From Pseudarthrobacter sp. BIM B-2242 (GTDB lineage: Bacteria > Actinomycetota > Actinomycetes > Actinomycetales > Micrococcaceae), in contig NZ_CP061721.1 in the NCBI RefSeq assembly GCF_014764445.1, positions 4,278,001 to 4,342,000 on the forward strand: DNA of 64,000 nucleotides, written 5' to 3'. Below the pieces are notes generated by a model that was not told the origin of the DNA, searched no databases, and was given only the letters and a program-made list of their open reading frames with translations. Both the position numbers and the translations under genes were made by a program. How positions within the stretch are numbered: position 1 is the stretch's first letter; each line of letters begins with the position of its first letter. Shown here in pieces: positions 8,472 to 16,168 of the stretch.

Positions 8472-10418
8472 TTAGGGGCGGTGCAGGAGGTCGTACTGGA
8501 CTGCGTGCCGGACGGGCGCGTTGGGTGCCCCGTAGCCGTCATAGGCTCCGCGGCGTTCCACCATTTCGAAGAACACGCTGCCCACGGTGGCGGTGTAGAA
8601 GTGCAGGAACTCGCCGTCGGCGTCCCGGTCGTACAGGAGGTTCAGTTCCTGCAGTGTCGCCAGGAAATCCGGGGCCAGGCCGAACCGGGCGTCCAGGTCC
8701 TCGTAGTAGTTCGCCGGGATCTCCAGGAACTCCAGTCCGCGGGCCTTGCAGTCCCGGGCGGTGGCCACCAGGTCATCCACGGCGAACGCGATGTGCTCCT
8801 GGTAGGTTTTCCGATGGCCTTCGCCTGCACCGTCCTGCTGGATAAGCGGCGCCAGGTTCAGCACCAGCCGCACCGAACGGTCGTCCGTGGCCATGACCTG
8901 CGAGCGGACCAGGCCGGTGGGGCTCGGCACCTCCGCAAACGGCTGGGGCGTCAGGGCGAGGGCGCTGGTGTAGAAGAGAACGGCCTCGTCAAAGTGCTGC
9001 CACGGCTGGGCCAGGTTGACGTGATCAATCACCGCAGTGACTCCGGCCGCGGGCGCTACCGGCCCCTCGCGGGGCTCCGCCGTCTCGCCGAATTCGCTTG
9101 TCCAGGCGGCGGTGCCGTCCGGGCTGCCCTGGCACAGGAAAACCTCCGTGGAGTCCGGCGCCGCGAAGCCCTGGAACACCTCCTCGTTGGCCTGGCTCGT
9201 GCGCGGGACCGCGGGGGCCTTGAGCTGCCGGGCCCGGGCGGAGGCAATCACGGGTGAGGCGACGTCAAATCCCAAAGCCGCGATGGCGGGTGACGCATCC
9301 GCGGCGCTCTCCCCCGACCCGGGGGCCGCCTCGTTGACGATCACCCGGGCGTGGCCCATGGTCCACAGCTGCACGGCCTTGGTGCGGTGCCGGCCGTTGA
9401 ATTCAAAGCCGAGCTGGCCGAGGACAGTTTCGAGGCCCTTGGTGTCGGCGGCCCTGACCTCGGCAAAGTTGTAGCCTGCCGGTTCGGCCACCTGCGGGAG
9501 GGTGGCCAGTTCCATGGGATAACGACGGCGGAACGGGGCCGCGGCACCACCAGCACCGGTGGGTCCGGCGCCCGCAGCGGACAGAGCGGGTGCGTTGGCG
9601 TCGAGCCACTTGGCGCTCTGTTCCTCCAGCCAGATGAGCGAACGCATGCCGTCCACGGCGGTACGCTCCACGTCCGACTGGCGGAAGACGTCGTTGAAGA
9701 TTTCCAGCGACACCGGTCCGCTGTAGCCGGCCCTGACAACGTGGCCCATGAACTTGGCGAGCTCGAACTGCCCCTCGCCCGGGAACACCCGGTAGTGCCG
9801 GCTCCAGGACAGGACGTCCATGGAGAGCTTCGGGGCGTCCGCAACCTGCACGAAGAAGATCTTCTCCGGGTTGAAGGCCTCGATGGGCGCAGTGTCCCAG
9901 TTGCGGGAAAGGATGTGGAAGGAGTCCAGGCAGGTGCCCAGGTTGGGGTGGTCCACGGCTTCCACCAGCCGGTGGGCGTGCTCGTAGTCGCTGACGTACT
10001 TGCCCCAGGCCAGGGCCTCGTAGGCGACCTTGATGCCGTGGTCCCCTGCCAGTGCTGCCAGCCGGCCAAGCTGCTCAGCCCGGAGGTCGTCGCTGTCGAT
10101 GCTGGCCGTGGCCACGTTGGAGCAGACCAGGATGGTGTCCATGCCCAGGCGGGCCATCAGCTTGAATTTGGCTTCGGCACGGCGGAGGTTGGCCGTGAGG
10201 AGGTCCTCGGACACGCTGTCGAAGTCACGGAACGGCTGGTAGAGGTCCAGGGTGAGGCCAAGGTCTGCCGCCATCTTGCGGACGTCCTCGGGCGTAACGG
10301 GTGAGGTGACCAGGTCCTGCTCAAAGATTTCAATGCCGTCGAAGCCTGCGATGGCGCAGGCCTGCATCTTTTCCTTCAGGGTGCCGGAGAGGCAGACTGT
10401 GGCGATTCCGGTGCGCAT
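8472..10418 (-). CDS. quiC: 3-dehydroshikimate dehydratase with fused HPPD-like domain (QuiC1/QsuB type)
   Basis: A 648-residue two-domain protein. Residues 1 to about 280 form an AP-endonuclease-2-like TIM barrel with likely metal ligands in YEALAWG, CLDSFHI, VQVAD and SLEIF; this half converts 3-dehydroshikimate to protocatechuate. Residues from about 310 form a vicinal-oxygen-chelate domain like 4-hydroxyphenylpyruvate dioxygenase, with a potential His-His-Glu triad in IDHVNLAQ, EHIAFAVDD and FFEMVERRG. The same fusion occurs in Pseudomonas QuiC1 and Corynebacterium QsuB. The role of the second domain is not settled, although its metal triad looks intact here. The start codon overlaps the preceding stop as TGATG. 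It links the quinate/shikimate branch to the pca enzymes encoded next. Confidence 0.9.
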   Translation of the reverse strand: MRTGIATVCLSGTLKEKMQACAIAGFDGIEIFEQDLVTSPVTPEDVRKMAADLGLTLDLYQPFRDFDSVSEDLLTANLRRAEAKFKLMARLGMDTILVCSNVATASIDSDDLRAEQLGRLAALAGDHGIKVAYEALAWGKYVSDYEHAHRLVEAVDHPNLGTCLDSFHILSRNWDTAPIEAFNPEKIFFVQVADAPKLSMDVLSWSRHYRVFPGEGQFELAKFMGHVVRAGYSGPVSLEIFNDVFRQSDVERTAVDGMRSLIWLEEQSAKWLDANAPALSAAGAGPTGAGGAAAPFRRRYPMELATLPQVAEPAGYNFAEVRAADTKGLETVLGQLGFEFNGRHRTKAVQLWTMGHARVIVNEAAPGSGESAADASPAIAALGFDVASPVIASARARQLKAPAVPRTSQANEEVFQGFAAPDSTEVFLCQGSPDGTAAWTSEFGETAEPREGPVAPAAGVTAVIDHVNLAQPWQHFDEAVLFYTSALALTPQPFAEVPSPTGLVRSQVMATDDRSVRLVLNLAPLIQQDGAGEGHRKTYQEHIAFAVDDLVATARDCKARGLEFLEIPANYYEDLDARFGLAPDFLATLQELNLLYDRDADGEFLHFYTATVGSVFFEMVERRGAYDGYGAPNAPVRHAVQYDLLHRP

Positions 10419-11299
10419 CAGGCGGCCACTTCTTCCTGGGCCACGAGCTCCAGGAAGTGTCCGCGCATGCGGTCAGCATCGGCTTCCAGCCCGGTGAAGA
10501 TCCGGAAGGAGTCAGCCGCCTGCCCCACGGCCATGCGGCCGCCATCCAGGACCGCGCAGCCCTTGGCACGGGCACCCAGGACAAGCTCGGTCTCGATGGG
10601 GCGGTAGACAATGTCCGCCACCCAGTGCCGGGATTCGAGGAGGTCAAGGTCCAGCGGGACGCCCGGGTGGGCGGCCATGCCTACCGGCGTGCAGTGCACC
10701 AGGCCGTCGGCCAGCGGCATCAGCTGCGTTAGCTCCGTCGTCGTACGCGGTGTGATGGTGCGGTCCGGGAAGAAGCCGGCCAGTTCGGCGGCGCGCGCCG
10801 CGCAGCGGGCGGCGTCCGTGTCCACCAGGTCCAGAGTCTTCACGCCGGCGGTGAGCAGGGCGTAGGCGACGGCGGACCCGGCACCTCCTGCGCCGAGCTG
10901 GACCACGCGGTCCAGCCGGGCGCCCGGAAGGCCGGAGGCCAGGGCGGCGGCAAAACCGGAGAAGTCGGTGTTGTGTCCGATGAAGCGGCCGCCCTCGATC
11001 ACCACGGTGTTGACGGCGCCAAGCCGGAGGGCGTCCGGCGAGACCTCGTCCAAGTACTGGAGGACCAGCTGCTTGCACGGATGGGTGATGTTCAGGCCGT
11101 TGAAGCCGAGGCTGCGGGCGCTTTTGAGCAGCTCCCCCACGGCGTCGCCAGTCAGTCCGAGCTCCAGCAGGTCGATGGGGCGGTAGAGGTAGCGCAGGCC
11201 TTGGACATCGCCTTCGCGTTCGTGCATGGGAGGAGTGAGTGACGGCATCACGCCATCGCCGACCAGTCCCACAAGGTAGGACTCAGTTCGATTGCTCAT
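10418..11299 (-). CDS. shikimate/quinate dehydrogenase (AroE family, catabolic)
   Basis: A 293-residue AroE-family protein. The substrate-binding segment PSLTPPMHE, catalytic lysine in NITHPCK (Lys76) and Asp in NTDFSGF (Asp112) are present, followed by a nucleotide-binding loop GAGGAGSAVAYAL. The SLTPPMHE form (rather than SxSP.H) is that of the quinate/shikimate dehydrogenases used in catabolism, such as QsuD of Corynebacterium. It would oxidise quinate or shikimate to the 3-dehydro compound used by the next gene. It leads the long pca transcript. No dehydroquinate dehydratase is in the cluster, so quinate use would need one encoded elsewhere. Confidence 0.86.
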   Translation of the reverse strand: MSNRTESYLVGLVGDGVMPSLTPPMHEREGDVQGLRYLYRPIDLLELGLTGDAVGELLKSARSLGFNGLNITHPCKQLVLQYLDEVSPDALRLGAVNTVVIEGGRFIGHNTDFSGFAAALASGLPGARLDRVVQLGAGGAGSAVAYALLTAGVKTLDLVDTDAARCAARAAELAGFFPDRTITPRTTTELTQLMPLADGLVHCTPVGMAAHPGVPLDLDLLESRHWVADIVYRPIETELVLGARAKGCAVLDGGRMAVGQAADSFRIFTGLEADADRMRGHFLELVAQEEVAA

Positions 11300-11388
11300 C
11301 CGGGCAGCTCCTTTGATACGGCACGTGGCGGGCGGCGGCGCTCAAGGAGGACGCGGCGGGCCAGGTGATAGGGATTACAGTACAACAC

Positions 11389-11425
11389 TTGTTCACTTAT
11401 CGCACGCTTGTTCTACATGCGAACA
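11389..11425 (-). promoter_or_regulatory. candidate PcaR/IclR operator upstream of the aroE-quiC-pca operon
   Basis: The 15-mer GTTCACTTATCGCAC at 11391-11405 matches 12 of 15 positions of the Pseudomonas putida PcaR box as I recall it (GTTCGATAATCGCAC). TTGTTC occurs twice, at 11389 and 11408, nineteen bases apart, and TGTTC-N7-GAACA at 11409-11425 makes a dyad. The site lies between the end of the upstream IclR gene and the start of the aroE-like gene, where the operon promoter must be. Which of the two IclR proteins binds here is inferred, not shown. Confidence 0.65.
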
Positions 11426-11432
11426 TTTGCGG

Positions 11433-12293
11433 CTAGCGCTGGGGTAGGCGCGCAGCCAGCTCGGCAGCGGCCTCCTGCAGCAGGGGCACGTGGGCCAAAA
11501 GGCCTTCCATACTGAGGCGGAAAACAGGGACCGCCGTGGCCAGCGACGCGAAGGCGTGGCCCTGGGAGTTGAGCAGCGGAACAGCCACCGCGCGCATCCC
11601 GTTCTCGTTTTCCTCATCCATCACGGCGTATCCCTGGCGGCGGACCCGGTCCATTTCGGCCCGGAAGGCGGCACGGTCGGTGATGGTGCGCTCCGTGAGC
11701 GGCTCGAGTTCAAGCTCCTCGATGAGGGCCTCCCGCTCCGCATCGTCCGCAAACGCCACGAGGGCCTTCCCGACGGCGGTCGCATGCAGGGCGCCCAGGT
11801 GGCCAGGGTCGCTGGTCACCCGGAACATCTGCGGGCCGTCCACCTTGTTGACGGTGAGGTGGTGATGGCCGTCCCGGACGCTTAGGATGGTGGCCTCCCC
11901 CGTCTGCTCGGTCACTCGGCGAAGCACCGGCATGGCCGCGCCGGCGAAGCCGTGATGCTGGGACACCCGCTGCCCCAACTGGAAGATGCGCAGGCCCAGG
12001 TGGTAACGGCGGCCGTCCGGCTCATAGTCCACAAAGCCGTCCCGGGTCAGGGAACCCAGCAGGCGGTACGTGGTACTGAAGGGAAGGTCGGCGCGGCGCG
12101 AGATCTCCGCGGCACTGGCACCGCGGGGCTCGTCACCCAATAGGACAAGCAGGCCCAGGGCCTTGCCCACCATGTCGGTACGGTCGCCCTTGGGCGCCTT
12201 TGGCCCGGCAGCAACGGTGTCACCGCCAATACCGCTGGAGGCAACATCGCCGGGAACAACGCCGTCGGGGGCTGTGGTTTGATTCACACTCAT
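11433..12293 (-). CDS. IclR-family transcriptional regulator, divergent to transporter
   Basis: A 286-residue IclR protein with an N-terminal winged HTH (GASAAEISRRADLPFSTTYR region) and an effector domain ending in RLSMEGLLAHVPLLQEAAAE. The first 45 residues are a flexible Gly/Ala/Pro-rich lead. The ATG at 12293 is preferred over upstream in-frame codons because those lie within the shared intergenic operator region. It is transcribed away from the MHS transporter, and paired inverted operators sit between them, the usual layout of an autoregulated IclR switch. Its ligand is probably an aromatic or hydroaromatic acid carried by the transporter. Confidence 0.85.
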   Translation of the reverse strand: MSVNQTTAPDGVVPGDVASSGIGGDTVAAGPKAPKGDRTDMVGKALGLLVLLGDEPRGASAAEISRRADLPFSTTYRLLGSLTRDGFVDYEPDGRRYHLGLRIFQLGQRVSQHHGFAGAAMPVLRRVTEQTGEATILSVRDGHHHLTVNKVDGPQMFRVTSDPGHLGALHATAVGKALVAFADDAEREALIEELELEPLTERTITDRAAFRAEMDRVRRQGYAVMDEENENGMRAVAVPLLNSQGHAFASLATAVPVFRLSMEGLLAHVPLLQEAAAELAARLPQR

Positions 12294-12305
12294 AGCTCGA
12301 TGTTG

Positions 12306-12407
12306 CCACATCGTGGGAGCTATTTCTAGATGGTGATTATTTTCTTGACAAGTGACTGCGCTCACAGCCATCATTGTCGTATCGCACAAGTAGCTCCCAC
12401 CATGTGG
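12306..12407. promoter_or_regulatory. paired inverted operators with promoter between IclR gene and transporter
   Basis: CCACATCGTGGGAGCTA (12306-12322) reappears inverted as TAGCTCCCACCATGTGG (12391-12407), matching at 16 of 17 positions. Each copy holds its own dyad CCAC-N3-GTGG. The copies start 85 bases apart, close to eight helical turns. Between them TTGACA (12345-12350) and CATCAT (12369-12374), 18 bases apart, make a plausible promoter toward the transporter. This fits cooperative binding or looping by the IclR protein. Confidence 0.75.
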
Positions 12408-12524
12408 CTACTGGTCCGGGTCTTTCCACGGACACCAGCCGCACCGCCCTCTGCCACCACAGGCAGGTGCGGCTGCGCTTCCCCAGATCCATCCGCGACA
12501 ATGTCGTCACACCAAAGGAACTCC

Positions 12525-13844
12525 ATGAGCCAGACACTTCCGTCCGCCGGGCAGGGCACTGTTGCCCCGGCCGGGACGCCCAAGAAAGCAGCCCTCGCCA
12601 GCTTCCTGGGCAGCGCCGTCGAATACTACGACTTCTTCATCTTCGGTTCGGCGGCGGCACTGATCTTCCCCACGGTGTTCTTCCCGGACGCCGGCGCCAA
12701 CGCCGCCGTCATGTCCTTCGCCACCTTCGGCTTTGCCTACGTGGCACGTCCGGTGGGCGCTGTGATCCTGGGCCACTTCGGTGACCGCGTGGGCCGGCAG
12801 AAGGTGCTGATGTTCACGCTGCTGCTGATGGGCGCCTCGACTTTCCTCATCGGCTGCCTGCCCGACTTCAACACCGTGGGCTGGTGGGCGCCGGCGCTGT
12901 TGGTGCTGGCACGCCTTTGCCAGGGCCTCTCCGCCGCCGGCGAGCAGGCCGGCGCTTCCTCCATGACGCTGGAGCACGCCCCTGACAACCGCCGCTCCTT
13001 CTTCACCTCCTGGACCCTCACCGGGACCCAGGGCGGCCAGATCCTGGCGGCCCTCGTCTTCATCCCCGTCCTGGCCCTCCCGGACGAGATCAAGTACGGC
13101 GTCGGCTGGCGCATCCCGTTCTGGCTCAGTGCCGCCGTTGTTGTTGTTGCGTTCTTCATCCGCCGCACGCTGCACGAACCCCCCGCATTCGCAGAAGCAC
13201 AGAAGACGGCCCAGATCTCCAAGCTCCCCGTTGCCGACCTCCTCAAGGGACACTGGCGCGACGTCCTGCGCGTTATTGCCTGCGCGTTCATCGCGGCCGT
13301 CTCCACCGTGTTCGGCACCTTGGCCATCAGCTACGCCAAGACCGTCGCCGGCGTTGACGGCACCACCACCCTGTGGCTGGTGGTCGGCGCCAACCTGGTA
13401 GCACTCGGCACCCAGCCCCTGTTCGGCATGCTCGCCGACAAGATCGGCCGCAAGCCCGTGTTCATCTACGGCGCCGTGGCCAGCGCGATCCTCACCCCTG
13501 TGTTCCTGCTCAGCCTGGAGTCCGGCAGCACCCCGCTGATGTTCCTCGCCGCCATCGGGTTCTTCTCCTTCGGCTACGCAGCCTCCAACGCCGTCTGGCC
13601 GTCCTTCTACGCCGAGATGTTCAGTACCAAGGTCCGCTTCTCCGGCCTGGCCATCGGCACCCAGCTCGGCTTCCTGATGGCAGGCTTCGCCCCCGCCATC
13701 GTGGCAGCGATGGGCGGCATCAAGCCCGGCGGCTGGGTCCAGATCAGCATCTTCACCGCCATCATCTGTGGTATTGCGGCGATCTCTGCCCTGACGGCCA
13801 AGGAAACCTTCAAGGTCCCCACCAAGCAGCTCGGCCTGAAGTAA
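12525..13844 (+). CDS. MHS-family MFS transporter, probably shikimate/aromatic acid uptake
   Basis: A 439-residue, 12-segment major facilitator of the metabolite:H+ symporter family. The opening ASFLGSAVEYYDFFIFG and the loop GHFGDRVGRQKVL are the family signatures seen in ShiA, KgtP and PcaT-like carriers. The ATG at 12525 follows AAAGGAACTCC, a fair ribosome binding site; upstream in-frame codons fall in the operator region. Its position beside an IclR regulator and the shikimate/protocatechuate operon suggests import of shikimate, quinate or a related acid. The exact substrate cannot be read from sequence. Confidence 0.85.
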   Translation: MSQTLPSAGQGTVAPAGTPKKAALASFLGSAVEYYDFFIFGSAAALIFPTVFFPDAGANAAVMSFATFGFAYVARPVGAVILGHFGDRVGRQKVLMFTLLLMGASTFLIGCLPDFNTVGWWAPALLVLARLCQGLSAAGEQAGASSMTLEHAPDNRRSFFTSWTLTGTQGGQILAALVFIPVLALPDEIKYGVGWRIPFWLSAAVVVVAFFIRRTLHEPPAFAEAQKTAQISKLPVADLLKGHWRDVLRVIACAFIAAVSTVFGTLAISYAKTVAGVDGTTTLWLVVGANLVALGTQPLFGMLADKIGRKPVFIYGAVASAILTPVFLLSLESGSTPLMFLAAIGFFSFGYAASNAVWPSFYAEMFSTKVRFSGLAIGTQLGFLMAGFAPAIVAAMGGIKPGGWVQISIFTAIICGIAAISALTAKETFKVPTKQLGLK

Positions 13845-13867
13845 CGCACTGGCCCGGTTCTGAAACC

Positions 13868-13903
13868 GGAAAGCCCGCCGCTCCCTTGAGTGGCGGGCTT
13901 TCC
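13868..13903 (+). terminator. hairpin terminator after the MHS transporter
   Basis: GGAAAGCCCGCC (13868-13879) pairs perfectly with GGCGGGCTTTCC (13892-13903) around a 12-base loop, 24 bases after the stop codon. A short TT run follows the stem. It lies between convergent genes and may also stop the ligase transcript coming from the right. Confidence 0.8.
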
Positions 13904-13944
13904 TTGCTTAAAAGGGCCCGCAACAAAAGTACGGTAGCGGGGTG

Positions 13945-15042
13945 CTACGGCCGGCCCGTCTCCAGCACCGACGCCAGGTCGAAGTTAACGGGTTCTTCCA
14001 GCTGCGCGTAAGTGCAGGACTCCGGGTCCCGGTCCGGCCGCCAGCGTGAGAACTGAGCTGTGTGACGGAACCGCTCGCCTTCCATGTGGTCGTACCGGAC
14101 TTCCACCACGAGTTCCGGCCGCAGCGGCACAAAGGACAGGTCCTTGCCGGCGCTCCACCGGCTTCCCTCGGCGTTGCGCGGCGTCCGTTCGCCTTCCGCC
14201 TGTTTGGCCCAGGCCCACGGATGGTCGTCGAAATCCGTGACGAGCGGTTGCAGCTCCCGGAACAGTTCCTGCCGCCGCTTCATCGGGAAGGCGCCGATCA
14301 CGCCCACACTGGCCAGGCCGCCGTCGTCCTTGTATAAACCGAGCAGCAGCGAGCCGATGGCATCCGGGCCGCTCTTGTGGACGCGGTAGCCGGCAACCAC
14401 ACAGTCGGCGGTGCGTTCGTGCTTGATCTTGAACATCACGCGTTTGTCCGGCTGGTAGCTGCCGGCGAGCGGCTTGGCCACGATCCCGTCCAGGCCTGCG
14501 CCCTCGAACTGCCGGAACCACGTCCCGGCGGTGGATTTGTCCAGGGTGGCGGCCGTGAGGTGGACGGGCGCCTTGCTGCCGGCGAGTGCCTTTTCCAGCG
14601 CAACCCGCCGTTCGGAGAAGGGCCGGCCGGTGTAGTCCTCATCATCCAAAGCCAGCAGGTCGAAGGCGACGAACTTGGCCGGGGTCTGTTCTGCGAGCAT
14701 CTTCACGCGGCTGGCGGCGGGGTGGATCCGCTGCTGCAGGGCGTCGAAGTCCAGCCTGTCCCCGGACTGGCCCACCAGGACGATCTCCCCGTCCAGGACG
14801 CACCGCGGGGGGAGGTTCTCCTTCAGGGCCACCACAAGCTCAGGAAAATACCGGGTCATGGGTTTCCCGTTCCGGCTGCCGATCTCCAGCTCATCGCCGT
14901 CCCGGAAGATGATGGACCGAAAACCGTCCCATTTCGGTTCGAAGCTGAAGTCACCCGCTCCGGGAATACCGTCTATGCCGCTGACGGCTTTGGCGAGCAT
15001 AGGCAGGACGGGGGGCATCACGGGAAGTCGCATACTGCCCAT
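13945..15042 (-). CDS. ATP-dependent DNA ligase (LigC type)
   Basis: A 365-residue nucleotidyltransferase-superfamily ligase. Motif I is KWDGFR with the adenylated lysine at residue 37; VLDGEIV and GLDGIVAKP are motifs further along, and HERTADCVVAGYR begins the OB-fold domain. The length fits the compact actinobacterial LigC class, which in mycobacteria acts as an accessory repair ligase. There is no Ku gene, polymerase or nuclease domain beside it, so it is not an obvious NHEJ operon. The start may be ATG 15042 or the ATG three codons later (15033); the second agrees better with relatives that begin shortly before PVMPPVLPMLAK. Confidence 0.9.
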   Translation of the reverse strand: MGSMRLPVMPPVLPMLAKAVSGIDGIPGAGDFSFEPKWDGFRSIIFRDGDELEIGSRNGKPMTRYFPELVVALKENLPPRCVLDGEIVLVGQSGDRLDFDALQQRIHPAASRVKMLAEQTPAKFVAFDLLALDDEDYTGRPFSERRVALEKALAGSKAPVHLTAATLDKSTAGTWFRQFEGAGLDGIVAKPLAGSYQPDKRVMFKIKHERTADCVVAGYRVHKSGPDAIGSLLLGLYKDDGGLASVGVIGAFPMKRRQELFRELQPLVTDFDDHPWAWAKQAEGERTPRNAEGSRWSAGKDLSFVPLRPELVVEVRYDHMEGERFRHTAQFSRWRPDRDPESCTYAQLEEPVNFDLASVLETGRP

Positions 15043-15139
15043 TCTTGCCCGCGCAAGGCAGCGGGCGAAAGGCCCGGCCCGGCAAAAGCCCAGCTGAAAG
15101 CCTCGACACGGAACGCCGGGGGACTGTAGACCTTAACGG

Positions 15140-16168
15140 ATGGTCACCCTCGGCTTCCATGCCTCCCATGAACAGATCAGCCCCCGACAACTGCTCAAGG
15201 ACGTCCAGCACGCGGAGCAGGCAGGCTTTGATGCCGCCATGTGCTCCGACCATATCGAGCCGTGGTCGGCCCGGCAGGGTCATTCCGGCTTTGCCTGGTC
15301 CTGGCTGGGAGCCGCGCTGGCAACAACAGGCCTTCGCTTCGGGGTGGTGACGGCGCCGGGCCAGCGCTACCATCCGGCCATCATCGCCCACGCTTCGGCA
15401 ACCCTGGCAGCCATGTTTCCTGGGCGGTTCTGGATGGCGCCGGGCAGCGGTGAAAACATGAACGAGCACGTTACCGGGGATGCCTGGCCGCCCAAGGAGA
15501 CCCGGCAGCAGCGGCTTGAGGAGTGCGTGGACATCATTCGCCGCCTGCATCGCGGTGAGGACGTCACCCACCACGGGTTGGTGACCGTGGAACAGGCCCG
15601 GATCTGGGATGTTCCGGAGCCTCCCCCGCCACTGATCGGCCCGGCCATCAGTGTGGAGACGGCCCGCCGGGCCGCAGACTGGGCTGACGGCCTGGTCACC
15701 GTGAACCAGCCGCCGGAAAAGCTGAAGCACATGCTCGCCGCTTACCGGGACAACGGCGGACAGGGAAAGGCGGTCCTGCAGGTTCATCTCTCATGGGCGC
15801 CGCGCGAAGCAGATGCCCTGGCCGTTGCGCTGGACCAGTGGCGGACCAACACGTTCGCCCCTCCCGTCCCGTGGGATCTGCCCACAGCCGCGCATTTCGA
15901 CGGCGTCAGCAACCATATCGGCGAGGAGCAGGTCCGGAAGTCGGTGAACATCTCCGCCAGCCTGGACCGGCACGCCGAGTGGCTGGCCGGCTACGCCGCG
16001 CTGGGGTTCGACGAGCTGTACCTGCACTTTGTGGGGCAGCACCAGACCCCGTTCATCGATGCGTTCGCAGCTGAGGTGCTGCCGCAGCTGCGCCCGGATC
16101 CCGTCCCGGTGCCAGCGGCCCTGCCGCGGGCGTCTGCGGCCCCGTCACCCGCGGAGGCCAGGCCGTGA
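15140..16168 (+). CDS. LLM-class flavin-dependent oxidoreductase
   Basis: A 342-residue luciferase-like TIM-barrel protein (TLGFHASHEQISP..., then CSDHIEPW and GSGENMNEHV). It resembles the LLM subgroup annotated as TIGR03885 (non-F420), which is often found beside a trehalose-synthase-like GH13 gene. That is exactly the case here: the next gene starts within this stop codon (GTGA). The reaction is unknown. No clear ribosome binding site precedes ATG 15140. The C terminus is a Pro/Ala-rich tail. Confidence 0.8.
   Translation: MVTLGFHASHEQISPRQLLKDVQHAEQAGFDAAMCSDHIEPWSARQGHSGFAWSWLGAALATTGLRFGVVTAPGQRYHPAIIAHASATLAAMFPGRFWMAPGSGENMNEHVTGDAWPPKETRQQRLEECVDIIRRLHRGEDVTHHGLVTVEQARIWDVPEPPPPLIGPAISVETARRAADWADGLVTVNQPPEKLKHMLAAYRDNGGQGKAVLQVHLSWAPREADALAVALDQWRTNTFAPPVPWDLPTAAHFDGVSNHIGEEQVRKSVNISASLDRHAEWLAGYAALGFDELYLHFVGQHQTPFIDAFAAEVLPQLRPDPVPVPAALPRASAAPSPAEARP

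Noticed and set aside
13945..15042. NHEJ operon around the DNA ligase
   Set aside because: No Ku, LigD polymerase or nuclease domain is nearby; the ligase stands alone.
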